A stretch of DNA of 64,000 nucleotides, taken from assembly GCA_965644295.1 (NCBI GenBank), contig CBFFRP010000295.1, forward strand, positions 124,001-188,000, given 5' to 3'. This DNA comes from Paraphysomonas bandaiensis. Taxonomy: Eukaryota > Chrysophyceae. This document shows, piece by piece, positions 21,546 to 36,176 of the stretch (the stretch's first letter is position 1; every line of letters begins with the position of its first letter). Both the position numbers and the translations under genes were made by a program. The notes under the pieces were generated by a model. It saw only the letters and a list, made by a program, of their open reading frames with translations. It was not told the origin of the DNA and did no database searches.

Positions 21546-22656
21546 TGCTCACGATCCTATACAGTCAATATATTTCAGCTTCACTAATATATTTCCTATT
21601 ATTTTACTAATCACATAATGCTGTATATATCAAGTAGCGGTCATAATTCAAGTACCATAAAATACAACCTATAGTAGCGTATCAATAAGCAAGATTCAAC
21701 AGTAGCTACATTACGATGAGCTCAACCCAGCACACTATGGAATGAAGAGCACAAACATAACTTTCATACCATTTAATGTACCTACCTATTCTCATTTAGT
21801 ATGGTGTTATCGAGGAAAACATGAATTATAACCAATATTGTACAAAAGTACGATATACGTGTACATACAAAGTCAGTCATGAGAAACTAACAAGTGGGAT
21901 TAGAATAACGCCTACCACACGCCCGTAACCAATGCAAACACACCTCAATCTACATCATATCTTAACGACTTCAAACGTGCAAAATAGATTACGCGCTCCA
22001 GTAATGCTGAGATAAGGTCACTGAGAAAGGTCCCACTGTTACCGTCTTGGAAGTTTTGGAAGTGAGGACTTCTTCGTACTGTACTTCTTTTTCTCTCTTC
22101 GTTCCGTGCAGCTCCTTCTGTCGTGCGTCTGTCGAATTACTCCAGGACGTTCTTTCTCAGGTAAAGATCGTTGACTCATGCGACCAGACACAATGTGACT
22201 TGTTAAGTTATTCTGACTGGCAGACTGCTGCTCAGATCGATAAAGAGCCCTATAATATTAAAAAAGTAACAATATATATGCATCATATTTAACATAGTCT
22301 GAGTACAGTGCACACATCAATACGCCGCTCTAATACCTCCACTCCAGTTCTCTGGCCATCGATGCCTTCAACTGCATACCAATATCTCTATTCTCCACAG
22401 TCAAGAGGTTGATCTATATAGACGCGGAGTTCACAACAAATTTAAAGCCACACATATATTCAAGACAACTTTGGCACGAGTACACTTTGCGCACTACATC
22501 TACATTTCCAATTGTATATGCAGCACGGTCACCACAAAATATGAATTCTACACTGTATACGGTACTGCACCATATAAATACTACACAGTAATACTTAACC
22601 TATACCACAGACATTACTAGCTATCGTCTAAAAATAGCACCACAATTATAAGATTC
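21546..22656. other. Intergenic, no gene recognised
   Basis: AT-rich sequence downstream of the minus-strand coiled-coil gene. An 81-residue plus-strand frame at 22047-22292 has no recognisable motif and I do not support it as a gene. Confidence 0.45.
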
Positions 22657-24641
22657 TTATACACTGGACTTGACCACATTCTACATAATGCTTTCATGTT
22701 TGTTCACGTAGCTACTTACCTTTTGCAGAAGCTTAGTTTCATTGTCCCTCAGCTCCTGTACCCCTTCTACCAGAGCTGTATACTGTTCCAGCTCTTCGGT
22801 TAACTTCTGAACAGATTTCTGAGCCTTTGCTTTGGCCTTGTTGGCCTTGACCGTACGTGACCGTTCTTCCTGTACACGAATATATGATATTGATAACATA
22901 AAACGCTACACTATCAATCTATTTTCATCGTATTTCAACATCACCCTCTAGTCCACAATATATGTACAGCTTGTATACTTCAACTTTGCGTTATATAAAC
23001 ACCATATATACGTAAAAAGAAATAAGCTTTTACCATTAAATCACTCTCCAAACTTTTTATCTGCTGCTGAAGCGCTATCATCTGCAGAATATATCAATAT
23101 CATACTGTCGATATCAATAGTTAATACATTTTCTTGCATCAACGCATTTCTTTCGTTGGCTCGATTTAACTCATCTGTTCGCTTTTTTAACTCTTTCTGC
23201 AATTTATGACACATCAGTGCACTTCCCATACGGAAATATGGTCCATACCTTGACGATTCCTAGTTTAGTGTCAATCGATGGACTACCTATATCGTGCCTA
23301 CTGGGGGACCTCGTGCTAATAATCTAATATTGAATTAGACTTGACATATTCACAGCGCAGAAGCAGTATACAATGATATAGCTCACGATGCACTTGTGAA
23401 TGTGGGTACATATTGGCGGTATGACGTAGTGAGTTGCATTTCAGAAACTCCACAGGTAGAGATAGTTTTGTAATGTACGTTTACTACGATCAGACTTACA
23501 TGAGTATGGTATGGACTGGACGCATCTCTCTGAATCGGGCTTGGTTTTGTAGGAGATTGCTTCGCCAAGCCAAGTATTTGTGTTTGCACATCGTTAACCT
23601 GTATTAATAATGTACCTTACTCAGCCACATGTGCATCACAGATGATCGGATTACCTTTGACAATATGTTTTCCAACGTCTGCTTCGCCTCTGTGAAAAAG
23701 ATTAACATATGCATATATAGCATTAAAGTCACCTGGAGAATCTTGTAGCAAATTTTGCACATTAGCTGCTCCAGATGGCGTTGGCCGGGGACTTATGTGT
23801 GAATCAACTTCTATTTCTAGCCTGAAAGGTGAGTCTGTGCCATTAATATGCCGCTGACCAGGTCCGGGCGAACAGCCATCCAACCCCTTCATCGAACACA
23901 AACGATTAACTGCCTTCAGTTGCAGTTGAACTTGCACACAGAATTACCAAGCAAGTATAATTTTACTAAGTAAACATTTCTACTCTACACGTATATACCA
24001 CACTTCACCTGAGGATCAACAGCTTCTGGAGACATATTTCCATCCACAGTTTCCCCATTGACGAGTTCATCATCGAAATCGCCCACTGGTTTCTTTTTCA
24101 TGAATTCAGCCATATATGACTCTAACGTCATTCCATCTAGATCTGTGTCCTCTTCACCTTTCTTTCCCTACAGAAACGTATTAGAGATATTCACATCCAT
24201 GGCAAATGACAAGAATCATAGCGTACTAAAATACAAATTTGTGACAAAAATAACTACTATAAAGCATACATTTTCTTCTTCAATAGCATCGTCATCCTGC
24301 ATGGGTTTCACTATTGGACTTTGTCTAAGAGAGTTATTGAGGCTCGTAATACTAGCGGCTTTGTTTTCACTCGTTTTACTGTCCACTGAGCCTTCAAATT
24401 CTTCAAAATCATCCTCATTAAAGTAGTCATCTTCACTTCCTTCTGCAGTGGGGTCTAGAGTTATCTGAGGGGTGGGTTTATAGTATTTGGTATCTTCTGC
24501 AAGCAGTGCATCATCTAACTCATCACTCTCATCGATCGAGCAGTTCGCTGATACGGGTGCTGAACTGAAATTATTTCTTATTCTTGCTTCATTAGAAGCC
24601 ATTTTTTTGGGTGTATGTCCTGCTTCTGCACGATATGCCAT
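22657..24641 (-). CDS. Acidic coiled-coil protein, unidentified, ten exons
   Basis: Exons are 24641-24270, 24167-23999, 23930-23733, 23689-23655, 23598-23500, 23323-23249, 23196-23128, 23081-23034, 22869-22720 and 22680-22657. Phases agree throughout, giving 412 residues. The N-terminal 180 residues are acidic and Ser-rich (EGSEDDYFNEDDFEEFEGS). The middle is Ser/Pro-rich. The last ~140 residues are a heptad-rich coil (KKRTDELNRANERNALMQ; QKSVQKLTEELEQYTALV). The ATG at 24641 opens the longest consistent frame; a second Met lies 13 codons in. I recognise no family. It is transcribed away from the CEP131 homologue across the satellite, and both encode coils, so a centriolar role is conceivable but unproven. 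The second and third exon joins are the least certain. Confidence 0.7.
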
Positions 24642-24917
24642 ACTGCCCTCCCTCTCTCTATCTCTATATATATGTATATATATATATGTGTGTGTGATAG
24701 TCCTGTACAGGCTCTCAATATAATATATATATTATAGATATGATACTATAGAGAGGAACAGGAAATAAAGTCAACACGGAGGTTGATACGATTGTACAAA
24801 TAGTTTAAAGGAGATGCGGAGAGTCTTTCTGTGGGAAGTTTTGCATGAGAGTGTTCGAACTGTGCTTGCTGTTACTCTGCCGTATTGGACATATACGCAC
24901 CTCCACCCTACACCAGA

Positions 24918-25880
24918 GTACGTACGTATATACGTATATATGTACATGTATGTATGTATGTATGTATGTATGTATGTATGTATGTATGTATGTATGTATG
25001 TATGTATGTATGTATGTATGTATGTATGTATGTATGTATGTATGTATGTATGTATGTATGTATGTATGTATGTATGTATGTATGTATGTTTGTATGTATG
25101 TATGTATGTATGTATGTATGTATGTATGTATGTATGTATGTATGTATGTATGTATGTATGTATGTATGTATGTACGTACGTATATACGTATATATGTACA
25201 TGTATGTATGTATGTATGTATGTATGTATGTATGTATGTATGTATGTATGTATGTATGTATGTATGTATGTATGTATGTATGTATGTATGTATGTATGTA
25301 TGTATGTATGTATGTATGTATGTATGTATGTATGTATGTATGTATGTATGTATGTATGTATGTATGTATGTATGTATGTATGTATGTATGTATGTATGTA
25401 TGTATGTATGTATGTATGTATGTATGTATGTATGTATGTATGTATGTATGTATGTATGTATGTATGTATGTATGTATGTATGTATGTATGTATGTATGTA
25501 TGTATGTATGTATGTATGTATGTATGTATGTATGTATGTATGTATGTATGTATGTATGTATGTATGTATGTATGTATGTATGTATGTATGTATGTATGTA
25601 TGTATGTATGTATGTATGTATGTATGTATGTATGTATGTATGTATGTATGTATGTATGTATGTATGTATGTATGTATGTATGTATGTATGTATGTATGTA
25701 TGTATGTATGTATGTATGTATGTATGTATGTATGTATGTATGTATGTATGTATGTGTATGTATGTATGTATGTATGTATGTATGTATGTATGTATGTATG
25801 TATGTATGTATGTATGTATGTATGTATGTATGTATGTATGTATGTATGTATGTATGTATGTATGTATGTATGTATATACG

Positions 25881-25914
<34 letters not shown>

Positions 25915-28900
25915 TGTATGTATGTATGTATGTATGTATGTATGTATGTATGTATGTATGTATGTATGTATGTATGTATGTATGTATGTATGTATGTATG
26001 TATGTATGTATGTATGTATGTATGTATGTATGTATGTATGTATGTATGTATGTATGTATGTATGTATGTATGTATGTATGTATGTATGTATGTATGTATG
26101 TATGTATGTATGTATGTATGTATGTATGTATGTATGTATGTATGTATGTATGTATGTATGTGTATGTATGTATGTATGTATGTATGTATGTATGTACGTA
26201 TATACGTATATATGTACATGTATGTATGTATGTATGTATGTATGTATGTATGTATGTATGTATGTATGTATGTATGTATGTATGTATGTATGTATGTATG
26301 TATGTATGTATGTATGTATGTATGTATGTATGTATGTATGTATGTATGTATGTATGTATGTATGTATGTATGTATGTATGTATGTATGTATGTATGTATG
26401 TATGTATGTATGTATGTATGTATGTATGTATGTATGTATGTATGTATGTATGTATGTATGTATGTATGTATGTATGTATGTATGTATGTATGTATGTATG
26501 TATGTATGTATGTATGTATGTATGTATGTATGTATGTATGTATGTATGTATGTATGTATGTATGTATGTATGTATGTATGTATGTATGTATGTATGTATG
26601 TATGTATGTATGTATGTATGTATGTATGTATGTATGTATGTATGTATGTATGTATGTATGTATGTATGTATGTATGTATGTATGTATGTATGTATGTATG
26701 TATGTATGTATGTATGTATGTATGTATGTATGTATGTATGTATGTATGTATGTATGTATGTATGTATGTATGTATGTATGTATGTATGTATGTATGTATG
26801 TATGTATGTATGTATGTATGTATGTATGTATGTATGTATGTATGTATGTATGTATGTATGTATGTATGTATGTATGTATGTATGTATGTATGTATGTATG
26901 TATGTATGTATGTATGTATGTATGTATGTATGTATGTATGTATGTATGTATGTATGTATGTATGTATGTATGTATGTATGTATGTATGTATGTATGTATG
27001 TATGTATGTATGTATGTATGTATGTATGTATGTGTATGTATGTATGTATGTATGTATGTATGTATGTATGTATGTATGTATGTATGTATGTATGTATGTA
27101 TGTATGTATGTATGTATGTATGTATGTATGTATGTATGTATGTATGTATGTATGTATGTATGTATGTATGTATGTATGTATGTATGTATGTATGTATGTA
27201 TGTATGTATGTATGTATGTATGTATGTATGTATGTATGTATGTATGTATGTATGTATGTATGTATGTATGTATGTATGTATGTATGTATGTATGTATGTA
27301 TGTATGTATGTATGTATGTATGTATGTATGTATGTATGTATGTATGTATGTATGTATGTATGTATGTATGTATGTATGTATGTATGTATGTATGTATGTA
27401 TGTATGTATGTATGTATGTATGTATGTATGTATGTATGTATGTATGTATGTATGTATGTATGTATGTATGTATGTATGTATGTATGTATGTATGTATGTA
27501 TGTATGTATGTATGTATGTATGTATGTATGTATGTATGTATGTATGTATGTATGTATGTATGTATGTATGTATGTATGTATGTATGTATGTATGTATGTA
27601 TGTATGTATGTATGTATGTATGTATGTATGTATGTATGTATGTATGTATGTATGTATGTATGTATGTATGTATGTATGTATGTATGTATGTATGTATGTA
27701 TGTATGTATGTATGTATGTATGTATGTATGTATGTATGTATGTATGTATGTATGTATGTATGTATGTATGTATGTATGTATGTATGTATGTATGTATGTA
27801 TGTATGTATGTATGTATGTATGTATGTATGTATGTATGTATGTATGTATGTATGTATGTATGTATGTATGTATGTATGTATGTATGTATGTATGTATGTA
27901 TGTATGTATGTATGTATGTATGTATGTATGTATGTATGTATGTATGTATGTATGTATGTATGTATGTATGTATGTATGTATGTATGTATGTATGTATGTA
28001 TGTATGTATGTATGTATGTATGTATGTATGTATGTATGTATGTATGTATGTATGTATGTATGTATGTATGTATGTATGTATGTATGTATGTATGTATGTA
28101 TGTATGTATGTATGTATGTATGTATGTATGTATGTATGTATGTATGTATGTATGTATGTATGTATGTATGTATGTATGTATGTATGTATGTATGTATGTA
28201 TGTATGTATGTATGTATGTATGTATGTATGTATGTATGTATGTATGTATGTATGTATGTATGTATGTATGTATGTATGTATGTATGTATGTATGTATGTA
28301 TGTATGTATGTATGTATGTATGTATGTATGTATGTATGTATGTATGTATGTATGTATGTATGTATGTATGTATGTATGTATGTATGTATGTATGTATGTA
28401 TGTATGTATGTATGTATGTATGTATGTATGTATGTATGTATGTATGTATGTATGTATGTATGTATGTATGTATGTATGTATGTATGTATGTATGTATGTA
28501 TGTATGTATGTATGTATGTATGTATGTATGTATGTATGTATGTATGTATGTATGTATGTATGTATGTATGTATGTATGTATGTATGTATGTATGTATGTA
28601 TGTATGTATGTATGTATGTATGTATGTATGTATGTATGTATGTATGTATGTATGTATGTATGTATGTATGTATGTATGTATGTATGTATGTATGTATGTA
28701 TGTATGTATGTATGTATGTATGTATGTATGTATGTATATACGTATGTATGTATGTATGTATGTATGTATGTTTGTATGTATGTATGTATGTATGTATGTA
28801 TGTATGTATGTATGTATGTATGTATGTATGTATGTATGTATGTATGTATGTATGTATGTATGTATGTATGTATGTATGTATGTATGTATGTATGTATGTA

Positions 28901-31011
28901 TGTATGTATGTATGTATGTATGTATGTATGTATGTATGTATGTATGTATGTATGTATGTATGTATGTATGTACGTACGTATATACGTATATATGTACATG
29001 TATGTATGTATGTATGTATGTATGTATGTATGTATGTATGTATGTATGTATGTATGTATGTATGTATGTATGTATGTATGTATGTATGTATGTATGTATG
29101 TATGTATGTATGTATGTATGTATGTATGTATGTATGTATGTATGTATGTATGTATGTATGTATGTATGTATGTATGTATGTATGTATGTATGTATGTATG
29201 TATGTATGTATGTATGTATGTATGTATGTATGTATGTATGTATGTATGTATGTATGTATGTATGTATGTATGTATGTATGTATGTATGTATGTATGTATG
29301 TATGTATGTATGTATGTATGTATGTATGTATGTATGTATGTATGTATGTATGTATGTATGTATGTATGTATGTATGTATGTATGTATGTATGTATGTATG
29401 TATGTATGTATGTATGTATGTATGTATGTATGTATGTATGTATGTATGTATGTATGTATGTATGTATGTATGTGTATGTATGTATGTATGTATGTATGTA
29501 TGTATGTATGTATGTTTGTATGTATGTATGTATGTATGTATGTATGTATGTATGTATGTATGTATGTATGTATGTATGTTTGTATGTATGTATGTATGTA
29601 TGTATGTATGTATGTATGTATGTATGTATGTATGTATGTATGTATGTACGTACGTATATACGTATATATGTATGTATGTATGTATGTATGTTTGTATGTA
29701 TGTATGTATGTATGTATGTATGTATGTATGTATGTATGTATGTATGTATGTATGTATGTATGTATGTATGTACGTACGTATATACGTATATATGTACATG
29801 TATGTATGTATGTATGTATGTATGTATGTATGTATGTATGTATGTATGTATGTATGTATGTATGTATGTATGTATGTATGTATGTATGTATGTATGTATG
29901 TATGTATGTATGTATGTTTGTATGTATGTATGTATGTATGTATGTATGTATGTATGTATGTATGTATGTATGTATGTATGTATGTATGTATGTATGTATG
30001 TATGTATGTATGTATGTATGTATGTATGTATGTATGTATGTATGTATGTATGTATGTATGTATGTATATACGTATATATGTACATGTATGTATGTATGTA
30101 TATACGTATATATGTACATGTATGTATGTATGTATGTATGTATGTATGTATGTATGTATGTATGTATGTATGTATGTATGTATGTATGTATATACGTATA
30201 TATGTACATGTATGTATGTATGTATGTATGTATGTATGTATGTATGTATGTATGTATGTATGTATGTATGTATGTATGTACGTACGTATGTATGTATGTA
30301 TGTACGTATGTATGTATGTATGTATGTATGTATGTATGTATGTATGTATGTATGTATGTATGTATGTATGTATGTATGTATGATGTATGTATGTATGTAT
30401 GTATGTATGTATGTATGTATGTATGTATGTATGTATGTATGTATGTATGTATGTATGTATGTATGTATGTATGTATGTATGTATGTATGTATGTATGTAT
30501 GTATGTATGTATGTATGTATGTATGTATGTATGTATGTATGTATGTATGTATGTATGTATGTGTATGTATGTATGTATGTATGTATGTATGTATGTATGT
30601 ATGTATGTATGTATGTATGTATGTATGTATGTATGTATGTATGTATGTATGTATGTATGTATGTATGTATGTATGTATGTATGTATGTATGTGTATGTAT
30701 GTATGTATGTATGTATGTATGTATGTATGTATGTATGTATGTATGTATGTATGTATGTATGTATGTATGTATGTATGTATGTATGTATGTATGTATGTAT
30801 GTATGTATGTATGTATGTATGTATGTATATACGTATATATGTACATGTATGTATGTATGTATATACGTATATATGTACATGTATGTATGTATGTATGTAT
30901 GTATGTATGTATGTATGTATGTATGTATGTATGTATGTATGTATGTATGTATGTATGTATGTATGTATGTATGTATGTATGTATGTATGTATGTATGTAT
31001 GTATGTATGTA
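24918..31011 (+). repeat. 6.1-kb (TATG)n satellite with recurrent palindromic interruptions
   Basis: An almost uninterrupted TATG array about 6.1 kb long. About a dozen times it is broken by the same motif, ending ACGTATATATGTACATG and usually preceded by TACGTACGTAT; sites include about 24920, 25175, 25870, 26195, 28970, 29650, 29772, 30066, 30100, 30190, 30828 and 30861. Single TG or TTTG variants occur elsewhere. The period does not divide by three and the unit lacks stops on both strands, so huge false open frames (Met-Tyr-Val-Cys or His-Thr-Tyr-Ile) appear in all six frames. Its true length may differ because assemblies compress such arrays. Confidence 0.98.
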
Positions 31012-31211
31012 CCTGGAGATTGGTATATTTAAACTAGCTCTCATCCTCTAGTATATCACAATCCATCCATCTAAGTACTCTCCCCACTATCACTCTATTA
31101 CGAATACATCCTCTGTGCATATATATCCCTATAGCCGTACTCTGGCTATCTGTCATATGCTCAACTCATCTCTTCTAATTCACTTATCGTTATAGTGGTG
31201 TCACACATCTC

Positions 31212-34171
31212 ATGCATTCAGGTAGATTCTCTCCTATTAATAGCCCATCTCGCAGTAGGAGAGATGTGTCAGACTATGAGGATGATCTCCAATACAGTGA
31301 TGATGATACATATGATGACTGTGAGAGTCGCCCATCTCAACCCCCCCCTTCATATAGAGACGAAGAATCTATTCGTTCGCGCTCATCACATACAAGTGAA
31401 GCATATTCTAATTTAATGAATTTTCTCGATGCAGCATCCACTTCGCATCATTCACCGACAAAGCCGATCCACTCAAGACATAATAATAATGATGACGACG
31501 ACATGTCATCTATCAGTCATTCCATGTCATCACCATTTCGATCCAATACTGCAAATCATTCAGAATCTATTACGGGCAAGCGATTTGTATGGGATGAATT
31601 AGACGTTAACCCGAGTGCGGGTACGTCAGTTATTACGCACAGCGATGATGTCACGTTCTTCAAACCTCCATCTTACCACTCAAATCGTTCCGATGCATCA
31701 GTATCAACTTTGAAAACTAATATTGAGGAAGTAAAGCAAAAAGTAGATAGTATGAAATCTGAACTCAAAGTGAAAAGTAAATTAGTGAAGGAGTTGCAGT
31801 CGGAACTTACAAGACTGAAAGCTGCCAAAAGTATGTAAATACCTTGTGCAGTATTGTATCACATTTAATTTGTCTAGGTCGAAAAAAGGATAGAGCTACT
31901 AACCTTTGGGACAAAAAGCTACAGACGCTTCGGGAAGAAAATGCAAATGCCTTCAAGCGACAGAACGATTTTCTAAGCAAGGTTCTATTTCAGCATGTAC
32001 CTCGATTTCTGTAAGTTGCAATTAGGTTACGGAGGATGTGAAGAAGTTGATTTCGAAGTGTGAAGTGCTGGAAGCCCGAATTGGCGAAAGTCAAAGGCTC
32101 TATGAATCTAAAGTGAAATCCGCTGAAGACGAGGCTAGTCGAAGTAAAAGGCGCGCGAGAAGGCAGCTCGAAGCAGATGAAAGACAGGTGCAAGAATATT
32201 TCCTTTATGAATACATCTATGAATATATATATACATGTTGTGACAGTATTATCTCAGGTTTTCGAAAAACTTGCTGCTAGCAAGTCACAATCCATGCAAA
32301 AAACCGCAGCTGATATGATTGGCCCACAGCTGGAAGCGTTGGTAACTTCTAACCGCGATAAAATCACTAAACTCAAAGAGGATGGTGAAAAACGATTGAT
32401 TCAGAAAACAAAAGAGCTTAGATCGGATCTGCAAGCAAAGCATGATGTCGCACTGAAGGGATTACGGGAAAGATTGGACATTGAAGATGATAGTGGCGAG
32501 AACATGAGACAGAGAAAAGTCCGGGAAGTATCAAAAAGGTATTTCATATATTGAATATAGTGTGGAGCACTGTGTTGAACTTTATAAGTTGCTTTTTTGG
32601 AGAGGCTTTATGAAGCTATGATTGATCTGTATGACGATTTATGTGAACCCGCATCGACTATGTAATTTGTACTGCATCCAAAGTAATGTAATTTCTACCA
32701 GACATTCAGATGAAATCGCTTCACTGCAGCAGCGATTCCAGCAAGAGAAAGCCATTGTTGACCAAAATGCAGATCGTAGACGTAGAATTAATGCTGACAG
32801 TATACTGGAACAGACAGGATTGTTCAGACAGACTGAAAAGGAAGCTATCGCCGATTTGACTTCGAAACAGCAGCGTGAATTGAATAGTCTCATTTCATCT
32901 CATATGAGGGATATGGAACGGTTAAGGGACGAGTTAGAAAGGGAATTTGAACAATGGAAAGAAAATGTGAAGCAACAGGTATTGTAAAAACCAGAGTTAG
33001 GATATGTACATATGTTGGTTATGACATAGAGAGAGTCTGCTGTGTTGTGACACTGCTGTCATATAATGCGGGAGTGTCCTGCTAATATCATGTTTATACT
33101 AACGACCTACTTTCTATCACCAGGAGGAATTCAAGGCTAATACTCATGAAAAAGAAGTTCAGACACAACTGAAGCGCGAAGCTGTTTTAGAGCTCGAGAA
33201 CATTCGCACCAAGTTAAGAGAAGAGTCCGCTAAGGAGAGAGAAAAAATTAAGAAGCAAATTGATGACGAGGTGGAGGCAGCAAGGTTAAAGATCAATGAA
33301 GGCTTGGTGTCCATGCAAGAATCAAGTGCCAAGTAAGTGTATGTGCTGTGCTGCGTATGCAAACGAGCAGTATTCATGTTGTGATGTTCACGCGTAGAGT
33401 TGTACTTATACAGCCTAATGTATATAGTTGTTGTGTAGCACAATTTATTTATTAACTAACTTACGCTGTACCAGTTCTGCCGAAATGATCGCAGATCTCG
33501 AACAAGAAGTTGGTCATTTGAAACGGCGTCTAGCATCTCAGAGGTCAACCAACTCGTATCTGCAAGAGGAAATATCGAATGAGTCTACAACGCTCAAATT
33601 AGCTACTGTAGATGGTATTGGGTCATGTATATCTAGCACTCTACCGGAAGACGCTGACGTCGGGGTTCCTACTGATGACGATAGTTTGTCTAGCTATAAC
33701 ACTACAGGACTCTTGTTGGCTGAGGAGCAACGAGATTTTGATGCTAGATTGAGACAAAAGGAAGATGAAGTGAGGTGGGAAAGAGAGAAGATGAGAAGCG
33801 AAGTGGAAAGCGAGAAGTCCCACAGAGATGAAATGAACCAGCAACAGCAGATGGAAATTACAAATAAGAAACAAGAAATGGCGGTTAGTATTTGCTTATA
33901 TTGTAGCACGTGTAAATATGGATTGCACTTTGTATTTCATACGTGAGTCGTGTGGTTAAATAGATATGCTCATACGCGGCGTAATCATTATATGTGATAG
34001 GATGAGATTCGTCGAATTGAAGACAAAATATCAACTCTGCTTAGGGCTCGGGATGCCGCTATTGGAGATATGAGGAAGGTGTTATCGGACTTGAGACATA
34101 ATAATGTGACTCTTGAAGAAGCTCTAGACGAATATCGCACTAAAAAAATTGCCTCTGTGGAAGCTAAGTAG
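31212..34171 (+). CDS. CEP131: CEP131 (AZI1)-like centriolar coiled-coil protein, eight exons
   Basis: Exons are 31212-31830, 31878-31981, 32026-32187, 32258-32538, 32702-32978, 33124-33332, 33475-33883 and 34001-34171: 743 residues in one consistent frame. The first ~150 residues are Ser/Pro/Asp-rich and disordered; the rest is nearly all coiled coil. The order of segments follows CEP131: a region ending in IGPQLEALVTSNRDKITKLK, a Glu/Gln-rich helix, a segment with ESAKEREKIKKQIDDEVEAA, then SAEMIADLEQEVGHLKRRL, and a terminal DEIRRIEDKISTLLRARDAA coil. CEP131 works at centriolar satellites and the ciliary transition zone in flagellate eukaryotes. Human CEP131 is longer (about 1,080 residues), mainly in its disordered head. 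Identification rests on coil pattern and remembered segment similarity; other coiled-coil families could look alike. The start codon lies 200 bp past the satellite. Confidence 0.7.
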
Positions 34172-34424
34172 GGCAGAAGTTGAGCGAAACGCTCTCACTG
34201 TTGTATTCATTTATAGAGTTGTAGTGTTTGGACCGATCAATACGCATAGTAATTAGATTATAATATTATGACACTATTTGTTACGGAGATTTGAAGTAGT
34301 ATTTTTTATATCGTCAAATTCTGAAGACATTACACTGGGATTTAGAAGTGACAATCCTTCGATAGCAACAATTACGTCTTCGATAACTACAGAACATGTT
34401 AGAAATATTGTCGTGAATGTCTGT

Positions 34425-35530
34425 TATTAGCAATAGGCGTGTAAGAGTAAGAACTAAATTAGCAAAACAATTTAACTAACTAGTGCTAAACTCTGATATC
34501 CTACTATTTGGAGCTATGAAAGTTGCTTGTGCGTCACAGCTACAAGCACCAAGGTGTCTTAGGTAAACAGCCCTGATGCTTGACTTCAGTGGGCATATAT
34601 ATGTATTGAAAGTCTTATTATTAGCAATAGGCGTTAAGAATCAGCACCAGTTTAGTAGGTAGAAGAAAACTAGTCAAGCTAGGTAGACGTTTACCTGTAA
34701 CTAGCTAGTGCAAACTCTATTATCCTACTACTTAACGCTACGGAGACTACTTGTGCGTCGCAACTACCTCCGCTCTATCGCTCAAAGCAAACACCGCGAG
34801 CAAGCAGAATGTGGATATACCTGACATCTGCTAACTTCAGGTGAAAATCCCGAATGCTTGACTTCAGGAGGCAGCCCAATACCCCGGTTACCCTTCAGGT
34901 GAGCCCTGTCCCGGATGCCTGTTTATTCGTCAAGGCCCAAAGACGTCTACACAAGTGACACTTATTGGTGTCCCTTGTACCACTCATTCGGCTATGATTG
35001 GGCAGCAGAATAATATCTGCTGCCTATATACTATATATGCGGCTCACGTTAGCTTCTCGGAGAAATATCTTTGGTACTTCTCCCGAGAACATACATCACG
35101 AAAAGGTGCGAGTTCGACTTTGTTGAGGGCTTTAGTAGGCAGCCCAACAATACCCCGGATGCCCTTGAGGTGGCCCATTCCCGGAAGCCTGTTTATTCGT
35201 CAAGGCCCAAAAAGACGTCTACTACACAAGCATTTGGCTATATATACGGCTTACGTTCGTTTCCCGGAGAAAGATATATATAAAAGTTTTCGTTTTAGCA
35301 ATAGTAGGCGTCGAGAATCAGAATCAGATTAGTAGCTAGATGAAAACTAGTCAAGCTAGAAATAGACTTCTACTTCTTCTTGTAACTATTTAGTACAAAT
35401 TCTCATATCCTACTATATAACGCAGCGAAAGCTGCTTGTGCGTCGCCGCAAGCACCAAGTTTCCCGAGAAATGTCTCCGGCACTTATCCCCCAGAATATC
35501 ACGAAAAGATGTGAGTTCGACATAGTGAAG
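34425..35530 (+). repeat. Cluster of repeat B copies and fragments
   Basis: At least two starts (34430 and 34610) and several internal blocks recur: GCAATAGGCGT, GCTGCTTGTGCGTCGCCGCA, GACTTCAGGAGGCAGCCC, TTTATTCGTCAAGGCCCAAA, CATTTGGCTAT and CACGAAAAGGTGCGAGTTCG. Some blocks are repeated two or three times, so copies have been inserted into or duplicated within one another. Confidence 0.75.
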
Positions 35531-36176
35531 AGATATTAGATATATGTTACCATTCACTTATATAATAGCTTATATAGTTTTAAGTCAGTAACTGGATTTA
35601 CTTTCTTTGTAACTATATTTACTCGTTACATCTGTGAGTTGATTTTTTCACCTTTTGTACACTATTATCTCACTTCAATTACACAATCTATGTATGCATC
35701 CGTCGCTTCATACTGCAGAGCTCAATACAGTATTATTTTGAATGTGTTTCTTGCAAGTATTAAGTACCTACAGGCTCTACTTCTAATTATATAAATTTTG
35801 TTCTGTTTGTTATGCATTTGTGAATAACATATCTACATAACTACGTAACATGCGTCATCTAAAAATGATCGCTATCGTATACGATATATCGGTAGATCTA
35901 GTGCCTACCGCCGGAATTCAATGTTGCGTCATTATTTATACTTTTAAGAGCTAATTCATATTAGATCCCATCAATATTCAATGTATTACTATATCATTTT
36001 CATTTAAATTAGCATGCCGTTCTCTCTAATACTCCTTTAGATGGATAATATCAATAACTATACATCCTCCTATGTTGTACTCCTAGTACAAGAAAGCAAA
36101 ATAAATTGTTCAAATCAATGCCTTTTCTACATCCAAATAAACCATTTCATCGCTAATACACCAGTAAATAACTTGT
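35531..36176. other. Intergenic, no feature seen
   Basis: AT-rich sequence between the repeat B cluster and the 3' end of the MFS gene. The 250 bases after the CEP131 stop (34172-34424) are likewise empty. Confidence 0.5.

Noticed and set aside
24771-31051. Giant open frames of up to ~2,070 codons on both strands
   Set aside because: They are translations of (TATG)n, which has no stop in any frame and a 12-base coding period (Met-Tyr-Val-Cys or His-Thr-Tyr-Ile). The same occurs at the smaller arrays.
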